From NCBI GenBank assembly GCA_963714145.1, contig OY970235.1:8556001-8620000 (forward strand): a stretch of 64,000 nt of DNA, in the 5' to 3' direction. Shown here in pieces: positions 47,575-55,041 of the stretch (its first letter is position 1; each line of letters opens with the position of its first letter). This stretch comes from JBBWZH01 sp035544115 (GTDB taxonomy: Bacteria; Actinomycetota; Actinomycetes; Mycobacteriales; CADCTP01). The notes under the pieces are model-generated. The model was not told the origin of the DNA and did not search any database. It saw only the letters and a list, made by a program, of their open reading frames with translations. The position numbers were made by a program, and so were the translations under genes.

Positions 47575-47590
47575 GTATTACGGCTAATAC
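47575..47590. promoter_or_regulatory. Palindromic operator/promoter candidate for furA-katG
   Basis: GTATTA-CGGC-TAATAC is a perfect inverted repeat in an unusually AT-rich spot. On the furA strand it contains TAATAC, a plausible -10 element, 17 nt before the GTG. A repressor bound here would block initiation. A TTCCAGA direct repeat between dyad and start may add a half-site. Confidence 0.55.
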
Positions 47591-47753
47591 AGCCCACGGT
47601 GCCGTTGCTCACACCGCTGAATATGCGACCCGATATGTATTGCCCGCTGCTTAATCAGCGCTCATTGACGGAGTTGTGCGGTCCGGGACAATTGACGTGC
47701 TGTCGATACGACAGGGCGTTCATATCCAGTTCTGCGTTGCGTCGAAACGAGGC

Positions 47754-47783
47754 GGGGCCGGCCGCCCGCAGGCGGCCGGCCCC
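47754..47783. terminator. Hairpin terminator after the Trp-rich secreted peptide gene
   Basis: Perfect 13-bp arms, GGGGCCGGCCGCC and GGCGGCCGGCCCC, with a CGCA loop lie 8 bp beyond the stop at 47792. Confidence 0.8.
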
Positions 47784-47791
47784 AGGATCGG

Positions 47792-48076
47792 TCAGACGCC
47801 CCAGGGGTTGGGGAAGTCGCCGTCGGTCCAGCCGTGGCCGTCGCCACCGGTGGCACCGCTCTCGATCCAGCCGTGTCCGTCGGGCAGTGCGCTGGTCTCC
47901 CACGGGTTGCTGCCGACCCACGGGTAGCCGTCGCCGGTGCCGGTGACCCGGGTGCCGTCCGGCGCCGGGCTGTCCGGTCCGGCGGCCAGCGCCGGTGTCG
48001 CGGCGAGCGTGACGAAGCCACCGATCAGCGCGACGGCGGCGGCCCTGCGGATCGCCCTGCTGCCTTCGTTCGGCAT
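47792..48076 (-). CDS. Small secreted Trp/Gly-rich peptide
   Basis: A 94-residue precursor starts at ATG 48076 with AGGAGA 7 nt upstream. A Sec signal (RRAAAVALIGGFVTLAATPA) is cleaved after ALAA, leaving about 62 residues. The mature peptide has no cysteine and is acidic and rich in Gly, Asp and Trp. GDGYPWVGSNPWE, PDGHGWIES, GDGHGWTDG and PNPWG repeat G-D-G-x-x-W and N-P-W themes. No known family is recognised. It has its own terminator and a good ribosome site, so it is probably expressed. It could bind a surface or metal, or be a structural peptide; this is conjecture. Confidence 0.75.
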   Translation of the reverse strand: MPNEGSRAIRRAAAVALIGGFVTLAATPALAAGPDSPAPDGTRVTGTGDGYPWVGSNPWETSALPDGHGWIESGATGGDGHGWTDGDFPNPWGV

Positions 48077-48378
48077 GTTGTATCTCCTGTCCCACAATGG
48101 CGGCCCGGCCGGCCGCCGGCACCGACAGCCGACCACCGCGCCCTGTCACAACCGCTTCAGTTCGGTTTCAGAACCGCGCGCCCCGGGGGCGGTCTTGGAT
48201 CGCGGGTCGAGCAGTGCACCTGCGTCGGGCGGTGCGGCTTGTCAGCTGGCAGCGGGTGGCTGGGCCTGGCGGCGTACCGGGCGCCGGTCGTCCGGCCGTT
48301 GTCACCGGCGCCGGGTGGGCCGGCGGTGGGTAGCATCGGTGCGCGGGCTCGGAGCGGGCCCGGTGGCGGAGGTGGGTC
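48077..48378. other. Divergent intergenic region
   Basis: No gene is supported in these 302 bp. A TTCAG-type direct repeat lies near 48148-48168. TAGCAT at about 48332 is a possible -10 for the plus-strand gene, without a matching -35. Confidence 0.3.
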
Positions 48379-48708
48379 ATGACGCCGGGGCGGGCGGGAG
48401 CGCGAACGGCCGCGGTATTCGGCCCGATCCTGCTCGGTGTGGCCCTGATGTCGTGGGCGGCGTCGGCGTTGTGGGCGCCGGCCGGGTCGGGATGGGCGCT
48501 TCCGGTCGCCGGCGCGGTGCTCGCCGTCGCGGTGGTCACCTGCGCGCGGCGCGGCGCGGCCGTTGTCGCGATCGTGCCGGGCGTGTTCGCCGCCCCGGCT
48601 GTCCGGTCGGTCAGCCAGCCGGTGCTGGCGCGGCAGTGCGATCCGGCCGCGCCCGGCCGGCCGCGGCCCCGAGCCCCGGGCCGGGCCGCCGGCACTCGCC
48701 CCGCCTGA
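48379..48708 (+). CDS. Small membrane protein (DUF6412-like)
   Basis: A 109-residue protein starts at ATG 48379 with GGAGGTG a few bases upstream. Two to three hydrophobic segments (AAVFGPILLGVALMSWAASA, LPVAGAVLAVAVVTC, AAVVAIVPGVFAAPAV) precede a polar tail with QCDPAAPGRPRPRAPGRAAG. The CDP-x-x-x-GRPRPRAP tail is what I recall for DUF6412 proteins, which are encoded next to YidC-like insertases in actinobacteria. The next gene is indeed such an insertase, 151 bp downstream. Function is unknown; a role in membrane insertion or envelope assembly is inferred from neighbourhood only. Confidence 0.75.
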   Translation: MTPGRAGARTAAVFGPILLGVALMSWAASALWAPAGSGWALPVAGAVLAVAVVTCARRGAAVVAIVPGVFAAPAVRSVSQPVLARQCDPAAPGRPRPRAPGRAAGTRPA

Positions 48709-48859
48709 CCAGGCCGGCCCGCCGGTCGGCCGAGAGCCGCCCGGATCCGGCACCGTCCACATGCGACGGTCAGGTTCCCGGGATGCTGCTCTGGTCGGTC
48801 CGGACGCGGGTGCCGGCACTGCCGCCTGCCCGCCCCGTCCCCGTTCCGGAGGTACTTCC

Positions 48860-49600
48860 ATGTCGCTCTACACACTGCTCGACCCGCTGGTCCGCGTCGG
48901 CTATTGGACGCTGAGCGGGATCGCCGGGGTGCTGCCCGGCCCGACCGGCGGCACCGCACTGGCGATCTCCATCGCGCTGCTCACCGTCGTGGTGCGGGCC
49001 GGCCTGGTCCCGGCGGCGCTTGCCGCGCAGCGGGCCGGGCGGGCGCAGGCCGCGCTCGCGCCGGAACTGGCCAGGCTGCGCCGCCGGTACGGCCGCGACC
49101 GCGCCACCCTGGCCGCGCAGACCGCCGCGGCGTACCGCCAGGCCGGGGTCAGCCCGTTCGCCGGGCTGCGGCCGGCGTTGGTGCAACTGGTCGCGCTCAG
49201 CACGGTGTACCGGATCATCGTGGTGCCCACGATCGCCGGCCAGCCCAACGCGATCCTCGACGCGACGGTCCTCGGCGCACCACTGGCCGGGCACTGGCCG
49301 GCGGTGCTCAGCACCGCCGGCCTGATCAGCGCACCGGCCGCCGCGTTCGGCGTGCTGCTGCTGGCGCTGCTTGCGGTGGCCTGGTTCTCCGCCCGGCAGA
49401 CCGCTCGGCAGGTCGCCGCCGCCGGCCCGGCCGGCGGGCCCGGACAGCCCGGCTCCGGCGCCGTCCGCCGGCTGGTCCGCCTGCTGCCGTACGGGACCGT
49501 CGCGTTCGCGGCGATCGCCCCGGTCGCCGTCGGCTGCTACCTGCTCACCACGACAACCTGGACGCTCGCCGAACGGGCGGTGCTGCCACACCTCGGCTGA
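48860..49600 (+). CDS. YidC/Oxa1-family membrane insertase-like protein
   Basis: The 246-residue membrane protein starts at ATG 48860 with GGAGG upstream. It has a first helix after an amphipathic start (SLYTLLDPLVRVGYWTLSGI), then LAISIALLTVVVRAGLVPAA followed by a basic helix-turn segment (RRRYGRDRATLAAQTAAAYR). The conserved AGVSPFAGLRPALVQLVALS stretch and two or three later helices complete the fold. This matches the core of the YidC/Oxa1/Alb3 family, although it is shorter than housekeeping YidC. The positive residue within the membrane groove (VVVRAGLVP) is retained. It probably assists insertion of small membrane proteins, perhaps its DUF6412-like neighbour. Confidence 0.85.
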   Translation: MSLYTLLDPLVRVGYWTLSGIAGVLPGPTGGTALAISIALLTVVVRAGLVPAALAAQRAGRAQAALAPELARLRRRYGRDRATLAAQTAAAYRQAGVSPFAGLRPALVQLVALSTVYRIIVVPTIAGQPNAILDATVLGAPLAGHWPAVLSTAGLISAPAAAFGVLLLALLAVAWFSARQTARQVAAAGPAGGPGQPGSGAVRRLVRLLPYGTVAFAAIAPVAVGCYLLTTTTWTLAERAVLPHLG

Positions 49601-49608
49601 TGCTCCAG

Positions 49609-50457
49609 TCAGCCGGGGTGGGCTGTCGTGGTGGGCCGGGCGTGCCGGTCGAGCCAGTCGTGTAGCACCCGGTAGAACCGCGCGGGTTCGTCCAGCCAGG
49701 GGAAATGTCCGCTCTCGGCGAGTTCGATGACCTGCGCGCCGGGGATCCTGCGGGCGATTCGGTGGGACTGCGCCGGTGCGCAGACCGGGTCCTGCCGGCC
49801 GACGAGCAGCAGCGTCGGCGCGGCTATCCGGTCGAGCCGGTCGATGGCGCTCCAGGTGTTCAGCAGCGCCGCGGTCGCGCGGAAGGTGGCTACGTCGTAC
49901 ACCGCGTGCTGTAGCCGCGCGGTGAGCGCGGCCGGGTCGTGCCGGTGCAGGTAGTACGGCAGCAGCGAACTCGTCATGGCGGCGAACGTGTCGTCGGTGG
50001 CCGGCCCGGACACCATCGCGCGCACGATCGCCGTGACCTCCGCCGGCGGGGGTGGCCCTTGCTCGTCGTCGGGTCGGTCGGACGTGCCGAGCCGCCCGGC
50101 GGTGGTGGCGACGAGCACCAGCCCGGCCACCAGTTCCGGGTGCCGTAGGGCGAGCTCCTGGGCGACGAACCCGCCGAAGGAGTGCCCGAGCACGAGCGTC
50201 CGTTCGACGCCGAGGTGCCCGGCCAGCGCGGCGGCATCGTCGGCCAGCTGTGCCATCGTGAGCGTGGACAGCGGCGGGCGGCCGGAGCGGCCGGTGCCGC
50301 GCTGGTCGACCTGGATGAGCCGGAGCCGATCGCCGAGCGGGTCGAGGGTGCGCAGCAAGGTCTGGTCGGTGCCCATGCCCCCGTTCAGCATCAGGCACGC
50401 CGGCCCCTGCCCCACCTCCTGGTACGACAGCGTTGTCCCGTTGACCGTTGCGATCAT
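49609..50457 (-). CDS. Alpha/beta hydrolase
   Basis: The 282-residue enzyme starts at ATG 50457; GTG codons at 50466 and 50469 lie closer to an AGGAG and are alternatives. Hydrolase landmarks are present: NGGMGTDQT (oxyanion loop region), VDQRGTGRSGRPP, nucleophile elbow VLGHSFGGFVAQELAL with Ser, LLVGRQDPVCAP with the acid, and LAESGHFPWLDEPARF with the catalytic His. This resembles proline iminopeptidases and haloperoxidase-like esterases, but the substrate is uncertain. It is divergent from the TetR gene, across a region carrying two operator-like repeats, so the TetR protein may regulate it. Confidence 0.88.
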   Translation of the reverse strand: MIATVNGTTLSYQEVGQGPACLMLNGGMGTDQTLLRTLDPLGDRLRLIQVDQRGTGRSGRPPLSTLTMAQLADDAAALAGHLGVERTLVLGHSFGGFVAQELALRHPELVAGLVLVATTAGRLGTSDRPDDEQGPPPPAEVTAIVRAMVSGPATDDTFAAMTSSLLPYYLHRHDPAALTARLQHAVYDVATFRATAALLNTWSAIDRLDRIAAPTLLLVGRQDPVCAPAQSHRIARRIPGAQVIELAESGHFPWLDEPARFYRVLHDWLDRHARPTTTAHPG

Positions 50458-50568
50458 CCGAACCACCACTCCTGGGCGGCACACACTCCGCCCTCGATAT
50501 CGGTCAGCGCGGCAGTGTCCGGCGCCAAATCGGCGCGCCGGATCCAGCCTACCTTCGCGCGGTCCGCG

Positions 50569-50610
50569 ACATACCGCTAGGTAGGTTTGCACATACCGCT
50601 TGGTTGGTTT
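50569..50610. promoter_or_regulatory. Two 20-bp operator-like direct repeats for the TetR regulator
   Basis: ACATACCGCTAGGTAGGTTT (50569-50588) and ACATACCGCTTGGTTGGTTT (50591-50610) are near-identical copies starting 22 bp apart, about two helical turns. Each has dyad-like TACC...GGTA/T halves. A related inverted site stands before the SDR gene at 51320. They lie between the divergent hydrolase and TetR genes. Confidence 0.6.
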
Positions 50611-50622
50611 ATTGTTTCTCGC

Positions 50623-51276
50623 ATGCCACCGCGACCTCATGCCACCGCCGAGATGGTGCCGGCCACCGCCAAGGGGGAGGCCACCCGGGCCTTCCTGCTG
50701 CGAACGGCCGCCCAGGTGTTCGCCGAGCGCGGCTACACGGGCACCGCGCAGCGGGATCTGATCGCCGCCAGTGGGCTCACCAAGGGCGCGTTCTACTTCT
50801 ACTTCGAGTCCAAGGCCGCGCTGGGCCTGGCGGTGCTGCGCGACCAGCAGGATCGGTGGTTCCGCCAGGTGAGCGAGCGGGTCCTTGCGGCGGGCGCGCC
50901 GGCCCAGCAGTTCGCGGCCCTGCTGCCCACCATGATGGAGCTGCTCAACACCGACCCGAGCGCATGGAGCATCACCCGGCTGACCAAGGACATGTCCGCG
51001 GATCCGGCGACCGCCGAGGAGGCGGGCAAGCCGATGGCCGACTGGGTGGAGTTCGTCGCCGACATCGTCCGCCGCGGGCAGGCCAGTGGCGAGCTGCGCG
51101 CGGATCTCGACCCGCACCACATCGCGGTCGCGCTCGTGGGCGCGTTCGACGGTCTCAAGACCCTCACCGACGTACTGGACCCGGGTACGCAGGCCCCGGG
51201 CGTCTTCACGGAGCGGGCACAGGTCCTGCTCAGCCTCTTCGAGGACGGCCTGCTGGCCCGGCCCGCCGCCGACTGA
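50623..51276 (+). CDS. TetR-family transcriptional repressor
   Basis: The 217-residue regulator starts at ATG 50623. The helix-turn-helix is at residues about 20-65: LLRTAAQVFAERGYTGTAQR, DLIAASGLTKGAFYFYFESK. The C-terminal ligand domain has WFRQVSERVLAAGAPAQQFA and ends LFEDGLLARPAAD, with the layout of ScbR/CamR-like regulators. It is preceded by two near-identical ACATACCG repeats and followed 73 bp later by an SDR gene with a matching site. This suggests self-repression and control of the SDR and possibly of the divergent hydrolase. The ligand is unknown; it could be the SDR substrate. Confidence 0.92.
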   Translation: MPPRPHATAEMVPATAKGEATRAFLLRTAAQVFAERGYTGTAQRDLIAASGLTKGAFYFYFESKAALGLAVLRDQQDRWFRQVSERVLAAGAPAQQFAALLPTMMELLNTDPSAWSITRLTKDMSADPATAEEAGKPMADWVEFVADIVRRGQASGELRADLDPHHIAVALVGAFDGLKTLTDVLDPGTQAPGVFTERAQVLLSLFEDGLLARPAAD

Positions 51277-51319
51277 ACACCGCGCCGCCCGTTCCCTGCC
51301 ATCAGTCTGCCCTCAGAAC

Positions 51320-51337
51320 AAACCAACCGGTATGTTT
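51320..51337. promoter_or_regulatory. Operator-like palindrome before the SDR gene
   Basis: AAACCAACCGGTATGTTT is an 18-bp imperfect palindrome (7 of 9 positions pair). Its reverse complement contains ACATACCGGTTGGTTT, matching the repeats before the TetR gene. It lies 13 bp before the ATG, overlapping the likely transcription start. Confidence 0.6.
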
Positions 51338-51349
51338 AAAGGAGCTGTC

Positions 51350-52132
51350 ATGAAGTTCTCGGGACAAACCGCCCTGGTCACCGGCGCATCCACCGGCATC
51401 GGGTCGGTATTCGCTCGCACGCTTGCCGCCCAGGGGGCGCACCTCATCCTGGTGGCCCGCAGCGAGGCCAAGCTGGCGGCGCTCGCCGCCGACATCACCG
51501 CGGCGCACGGGGTCCGGGTCGACGTGCTGCCCGTCGACCTGTCCGTCCCCGAAGCCGCGGACCGGGTCGCGGCCGAGGTGGCGGCGCGCGGCCGTACCGT
51601 CGACGTGCTGGTCAACAACGCCGGCTTCGCCACCCACGGTGACGTCGACGCGGCCGACCTGCCGCGGCTACGGGAGCAGGTCCAGCTCAACGTGGCCGCG
51701 GTGCTGGACCTGACGGCCCGGTTCCTGCCGGCGATGACGGCCCGGGGCAGCGGCACGATCATCAACGTCGCCAGCACGGTGGCGTTCCAGCCGATCCCGC
51801 ACATGGCCGTGTACGCGGCGACCAAGTCGTTCGTGCTGTCGTTCACCGAAGCGCTGTGGGCCGAGGCCAAGCCGCACGGCGTCAAGGTCATCGCCGTCTC
51901 ACCCGGGGCGACCGAAACCCCGTTCTTCGAGGTTGTCGGCGCCAAGGAGGCGTCGTTCGGCAAGCGCCGCACACCGGAGCAGGTCGTCGCCACCACCCTG
52001 CGCGGCCTGCGCCGGGGCCGTCCCTCGGTCGTCGACGGGCGCGCCAACGCGATGCTCGCCCGGGTCACCGGGTTCCTGCCGCGCCGCGCCGTCATCAGCA
52101 TCGCCGAGCGCACCGTCCGCCCGCGCGACTAG
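51350..52132 (+). CDS. Short-chain dehydrogenase/reductase
   Basis: The 260-residue NAD(P)-dependent oxidoreductase starts at ATG 51350 after AAAGGAG. Classical SDR motifs are present: cofactor loop ALVTGASTGIGSVFARTLAA, VDVLVNNAGFATHGDV, catalytic Ser in INVASTVAFQP, and the YAATK active Tyr/Lys in MAVYAATKSFVLSFTEALW, followed by VSPGATETPFF. An Arg after the glycine motif (LVARSEAK) favours NADPH. The substrate is unknown. It sits downstream of a TetR repressor with shared operator sequences, so it is probably induced by the TetR ligand. A perfect palindrome terminator follows. Confidence 0.93.
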   Translation: MKFSGQTALVTGASTGIGSVFARTLAAQGAHLILVARSEAKLAALAADITAAHGVRVDVLPVDLSVPEAADRVAAEVAARGRTVDVLVNNAGFATHGDVDAADLPRLREQVQLNVAAVLDLTARFLPAMTARGSGTIINVASTVAFQPIPHMAVYAATKSFVLSFTEALWAEAKPHGVKVIAVSPGATETPFFEVVGAKEASFGKRRTPEQVVATTLRGLRRGRPSVVDGRANAMLARVTGFLPRRAVISIAERTVRPRD

Positions 52133-52166
52133 CCGGACCCACCCCACCCCGCCGAAGGAGCCCATC

Positions 52167-52337
52167 GTGACAACCACCCTCGCCGCCGTCGCCCAGTCAG
52201 CGGCCACTCCCGTACGGAAACCCCGGACCGCCGGCGCCTGCCCCGCGGCCCCACGGCGGGCGCCGGAGCGACCCACCCTGGCCGGCCAGGGTGGGTCGGT
52301 CACCGTTTCGATCACTGCCAGTCGTGGTCTGCGGTGA
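52167..52337 (+). CDS. Short ORF after the SDR gene, probably a truncated gene
   Basis: GTG 52167 has a good AAGGAG 7 nt upstream and encodes TTTLAAVAQSAATPVRKPRT, which looks like a genuine protein start. The frame then runs through a perfect hairpin and ends after 56 codons. This suggests an operon gene that lost all but its first ~30 codons to a deletion, or a short peptide. Its end overlaps the 3' end of the convergent PIN gene. Confidence 0.4.
   Translation: MTTTLAAVAQSAATPVRKPRTAGACPAAPRRAPERPTLAGQGGSVTVSITASRGLR
52270..52297. terminator. 28-bp perfect palindrome between SDR and PIN genes
   Basis: Arms GACCCACCCTGGCC (52270-52283) and GGCCAGGGTGGGTC (52284-52297) are directly abutted. 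The position between convergent genes suggests a bidirectional terminator. The lack of a spacer and the adjoining truncated frame also fit a deletion scar or binding site. Confidence 0.65.
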
Positions 52338-52725
52338 GCGCGTCGAGCGGTGCCAGCGGCACGAGGTCTTCGGCCTTCCTCGCCAGTGCGGGGTCGATGG
52401 TGACCAGTGCGTCGGCCTGCAGCTTGGCGACGGCGAGGTACTCCGCGTCGTAGGTCGTCTCCCAGCCCTGCTCGCGCGCGATCGTCCAGGCGGTACGGCG
52501 CGACACGCGATCACCGAGTAGTCGCATCTTCAGCTCGGTGAGGCGTTCATGCTGCTTCAGCGCCAGATCGTCGGTGAGGGCACCGCTTCGCACGGCCTGC
52601 AGAAGCAGGGTCAGCGCCTGGGAGCGGATGAGGTTCGGGGCGACGAGCTGATGCCTCGGACTGACCCGGACCTCGTTGCCGACCAGGTGCAGGAGCGTAG
52701 GCGCGTCGATCACGTAGCGGGCCAC
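52312..52725 (-). CDS. PIN-domain protein (VapC-like), orphan
   Basis: The 137-residue protein starts at GTG 52725 (ARYVIDAPTLLHLV). PIN-type acidic residues are present: Asp in YVIDAPTLL, Glu in ERLTELKMRLL, Asp in TTYDAEYLAVAKLQADALVT and Asp in IDPALARKAEDL. Such proteins are Mg2+-dependent ribonucleases, usually VapC toxins paired with a small upstream antitoxin gene. Here I see no antitoxin-like frame in the 685 bp upstream on the same strand, nor one downstream. It may be a decayed pair, or its antitoxin may be elsewhere. It converges on the SDR gene. Confidence 0.8.
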   Translation of the reverse strand: MARYVIDAPTLLHLVGNEVRVSPRHQLVAPNLIRSQALTLLLQAVRSGALTDDLALKQHERLTELKMRLLGDRVSRRTAWTIAREQGWETTYDAEYLAVAKLQADALVTIDPALARKAEDLVPLAPLDALTADHDWQ

Positions 52726-53410
52726 GCCGACACCCTAGGGGCCCGCCGGCAGCGGGCGTCCCCGCCCAGCGCACGCCAACGCGACAGCCAGGCCCAGCAC
52801 GACCTTGCCCGGATCGCCGACGGCCGCCGCCGCGCACAACCCCGGTCCGGGCCCGCCGCCCGGTCAGCACCCGCCCAACCAGCGTGCGACTCCACTCCCT
52901 TACCGGGCCTATCAACGCGAAGCCGCGAATACAACCCGCTGCCCCGACGCGCCTGGAAAGGGCTCCTCGACCTGGCCCGATACGACCGTCGGCAAGTCCT
53001 GTCGTCCCAGCTCAGGGGCACTGTCAGGTCGAGACCCACGCGCCGCGAGGAAAGCGGTCGGTTAAAGAGATCAAGTTCAGCACACTGGATGTACCCGACC
53101 TAGTGAACTTGCTCGTCCGGCGGCCGGTGTCCTGCTAAACTCTCGATGCTGCTAATTGACCGAAGATGCCATCCGAAAGATGACAGAGGTCGTCGACGGG
53201 TCGTCAGACGAGCCAGTTGAATTGTGGCCGGATTGGTCGATGGAGCCTCGGTGCACCCCTCAGTGAACGCGGGCGAGTCGCCGGCAGCGTCCTGAGTCGC
53301 GGGCGTCGGTGGCCAGCTGTGCATACATGTTCTCAGCTGCTGTCCAACTCGTGGCTAGCCGGCCGGATCGCGGCCGGTCTATGCCCAGGCGAGGACGAGG
53401 GAGAGGCGCA
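52726..53410. other. Long intergenic region of less GC-rich composition
   Basis: No gene is supported in these 685 bp on either strand. From about 53040 the sequence is visibly richer in A and T than the rest of the window. TTGACC at about 53156 with GATGAC 17 bp later is a weak promoter candidate for the methyltransferase gene. Confidence 0.4.
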
Positions 53411-54625
53411 GTGGCGGCGGAGGAGATCAGCGCTGAGGTAGTTTCAAATTTTCTGCTGGACTCACTCATGGAACAGGCGCAGCCAAAATCCTTCGGCACC
53501 GCCGCCATGCGCATGATCCTTCGGCCTGAACTGGCCGGACGTCGGGTAAAGATACGACCGCGGGGAAGCCTGCTGACGGCGGAACTGGTCGAGGAAATAC
53601 CAGGAAGCTTTCTCGCCGGGGCAAGCCGCGGCGCCTGGCGCCTGTTGCAGGGCTACGCATGTGGCGAGTGGAGCTCCGACGACCTGTATCAGCTTCTCCT
53701 GGTGCTGTTCCGGACGGAGCATCAGCTGAGAAAGATCGCCAGCCCGCTCCTTGCGGTTGACTCGATGCGGGCCGTGGTCAGACTGGCGGTCAAACCTCAG
53801 GACTACGTCAACATCGTCGCCCATTACGACCTACCGCTGGAGATATTCGAAGCCAGCTTGGGCTCGACCATGGCGTACAGCGCAGCACGTACGTCCGGCA
53901 ATCCGGACAAGATGGAAGCCGCCTATGACGACACCTATCGGCAGATACTGTCGAAGCTGAAGCTGCCCGGGACAAGATCTAGAATTCTCGACCTCGGCGC
54001 CGGCTGGGGTGCCTTCGCCGAATACGTGCTACGTGAGTCGACGCACACCGTTTCCACCGTCACATTGTCGGCCCGGCAACGGTCCTACATCGAGGCTCGC
54101 CTCGCCGCCTTCGGAACAGACCGGTTCAGCGCCGTGTGCGGCGACTTCAGAGCTCCGGCGAGCCTTCCCCGGCATGCGGATGCGGTGGTGATGATTGAAT
54201 CCATCGAGCATCTTCACCCCCTTGATCGACGGAGTTTTCTTCGACTCCTGCGTGGGCTGTACCCCACCGCGGTCATCTTCCTGCAGTTCACCGTCGTGCA
54301 GGGTTGGAACCGGCTACAGCGACTTGGCCGCGAAGCGCCCGTCACCTCGATGATATTTCCCGGCCCGGGCGAGATACCCGCGTTGCGCGAGGTGGCATTC
54401 GACGCCGGACGCGCTGGGTACCGGGTCACCTACGCGGCCGAACTCACCGCGGAGTATCACTCGATAGTTCTACGCTGGGCCGCTGACTTCAAAAGAGCGA
54501 TGCCCGAGCTCGCCCGGCGCTATCCCGATCCGCTACTTCGAGCTTGGGAGTTCTACCTGGTCGGGATGGCCGCCGCGTTCGCGACGGACACGCTGGCCAG
54601 CCATCAGTTGGTGCTGGAACCCTGA
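53411..54625 (+). CDS. Cyclopropane-fatty-acid-synthase-like methyltransferase
   Basis: The 404-residue protein starts at GTG 53411 after AGGGAGAGG; ATG 53381 is in frame but without a site. The N-terminal 150 residues (FGTAAMRMILRPELAGRRV through LVLFRTEHQLRKIAS) resemble the CFA-synthase N-domain. The methyltransferase core has NIVAHYDLPLEIFEASLGST then MAYSAA, SAM motif RILDLGAGWGAFAEYVL, and MIESIEHLHPLDRRSFLRLL. Compared with CFA synthases, the SAM motif reads GAGWG rather than GCGWG and substrate residues differ. It likely methylates a lipid or a specialised metabolite. Codon use (ATA, TTT, GAA, ACA) is looser than in neighbours, suggesting acquisition by transfer. Confidence 0.8.
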   Translation: MAAEEISAEVVSNFLLDSLMEQAQPKSFGTAAMRMILRPELAGRRVKIRPRGSLLTAELVEEIPGSFLAGASRGAWRLLQGYACGEWSSDDLYQLLLVLFRTEHQLRKIASPLLAVDSMRAVVRLAVKPQDYVNIVAHYDLPLEIFEASLGSTMAYSAARTSGNPDKMEAAYDDTYRQILSKLKLPGTRSRILDLGAGWGAFAEYVLRESTHTVSTVTLSARQRSYIEARLAAFGTDRFSAVCGDFRAPASLPRHADAVVMIESIEHLHPLDRRSFLRLLRGLYPTAVIFLQFTVVQGWNRLQRLGREAPVTSMIFPGPGEIPALREVAFDAGRAGYRVTYAAELTAEYHSIVLRWAADFKRAMPELARRYPDPLLRAWEFYLVGMAAAFATDTLASHQLVLEP

Positions 54626-54687
54626 TACGGATCGGCGCGGTCCAGTCGAGCTGACTATTGTGGACATTCCTGGTGCCGGCGGCCCGA

Positions 54688-54852
54688 TCAGTCCCACTCG
54701 GCCAGCGCGTCCACCCGGGGCGTTTCCCTGGCCTGCCGGGCCCATTCGGCCCGCTGGAGCAGATCGCGGACGAGCCGTCGCCGGCGACCGAAGCGCAACG
54801 CGCCCAGAGTCTCGGCCGGGCGGGTCACCGCGGGTGCCAGTACTGCTTCCAT
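54688..54852 (-). CDS. Small basic protein, 54 aa, unknown
   Basis: ATG 54852 is preceded by GGAGAGGA at 6 nt. The peptide is MEAVLAPAVTRPAETLGALR followed by a basic stretch (FGRRRRLVRDLLQRAEWARQ) and ends DALAEWD. The good ribosome site and plausible helical composition support a real gene. No family is recognised. It converges on the CFA-like methyltransferase. Confidence 0.5.
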   Translation of the reverse strand: MEAVLAPAVTRPAETLGALRFGRRRRLVRDLLQRAEWARQARETPRVDALAEWD

Positions 54853-55041
54853 GATTCGTCCTCTCCGGCCGCGATCACCGTCACCGCGGACTCCGTCGGT
54901 TCTGGCGCACTTTCCGGGCCCGGTTCCCGTTCCTGTTCGCCGGGCCGGTCCGTTCTCCGTGCCATTCAATACGGCCCGGCGGAATCGTCGGTTCGATCGG
55001 CCCGCGGGCCGCCCGGCACAGACCACCTCAGCGGGCCGCGG

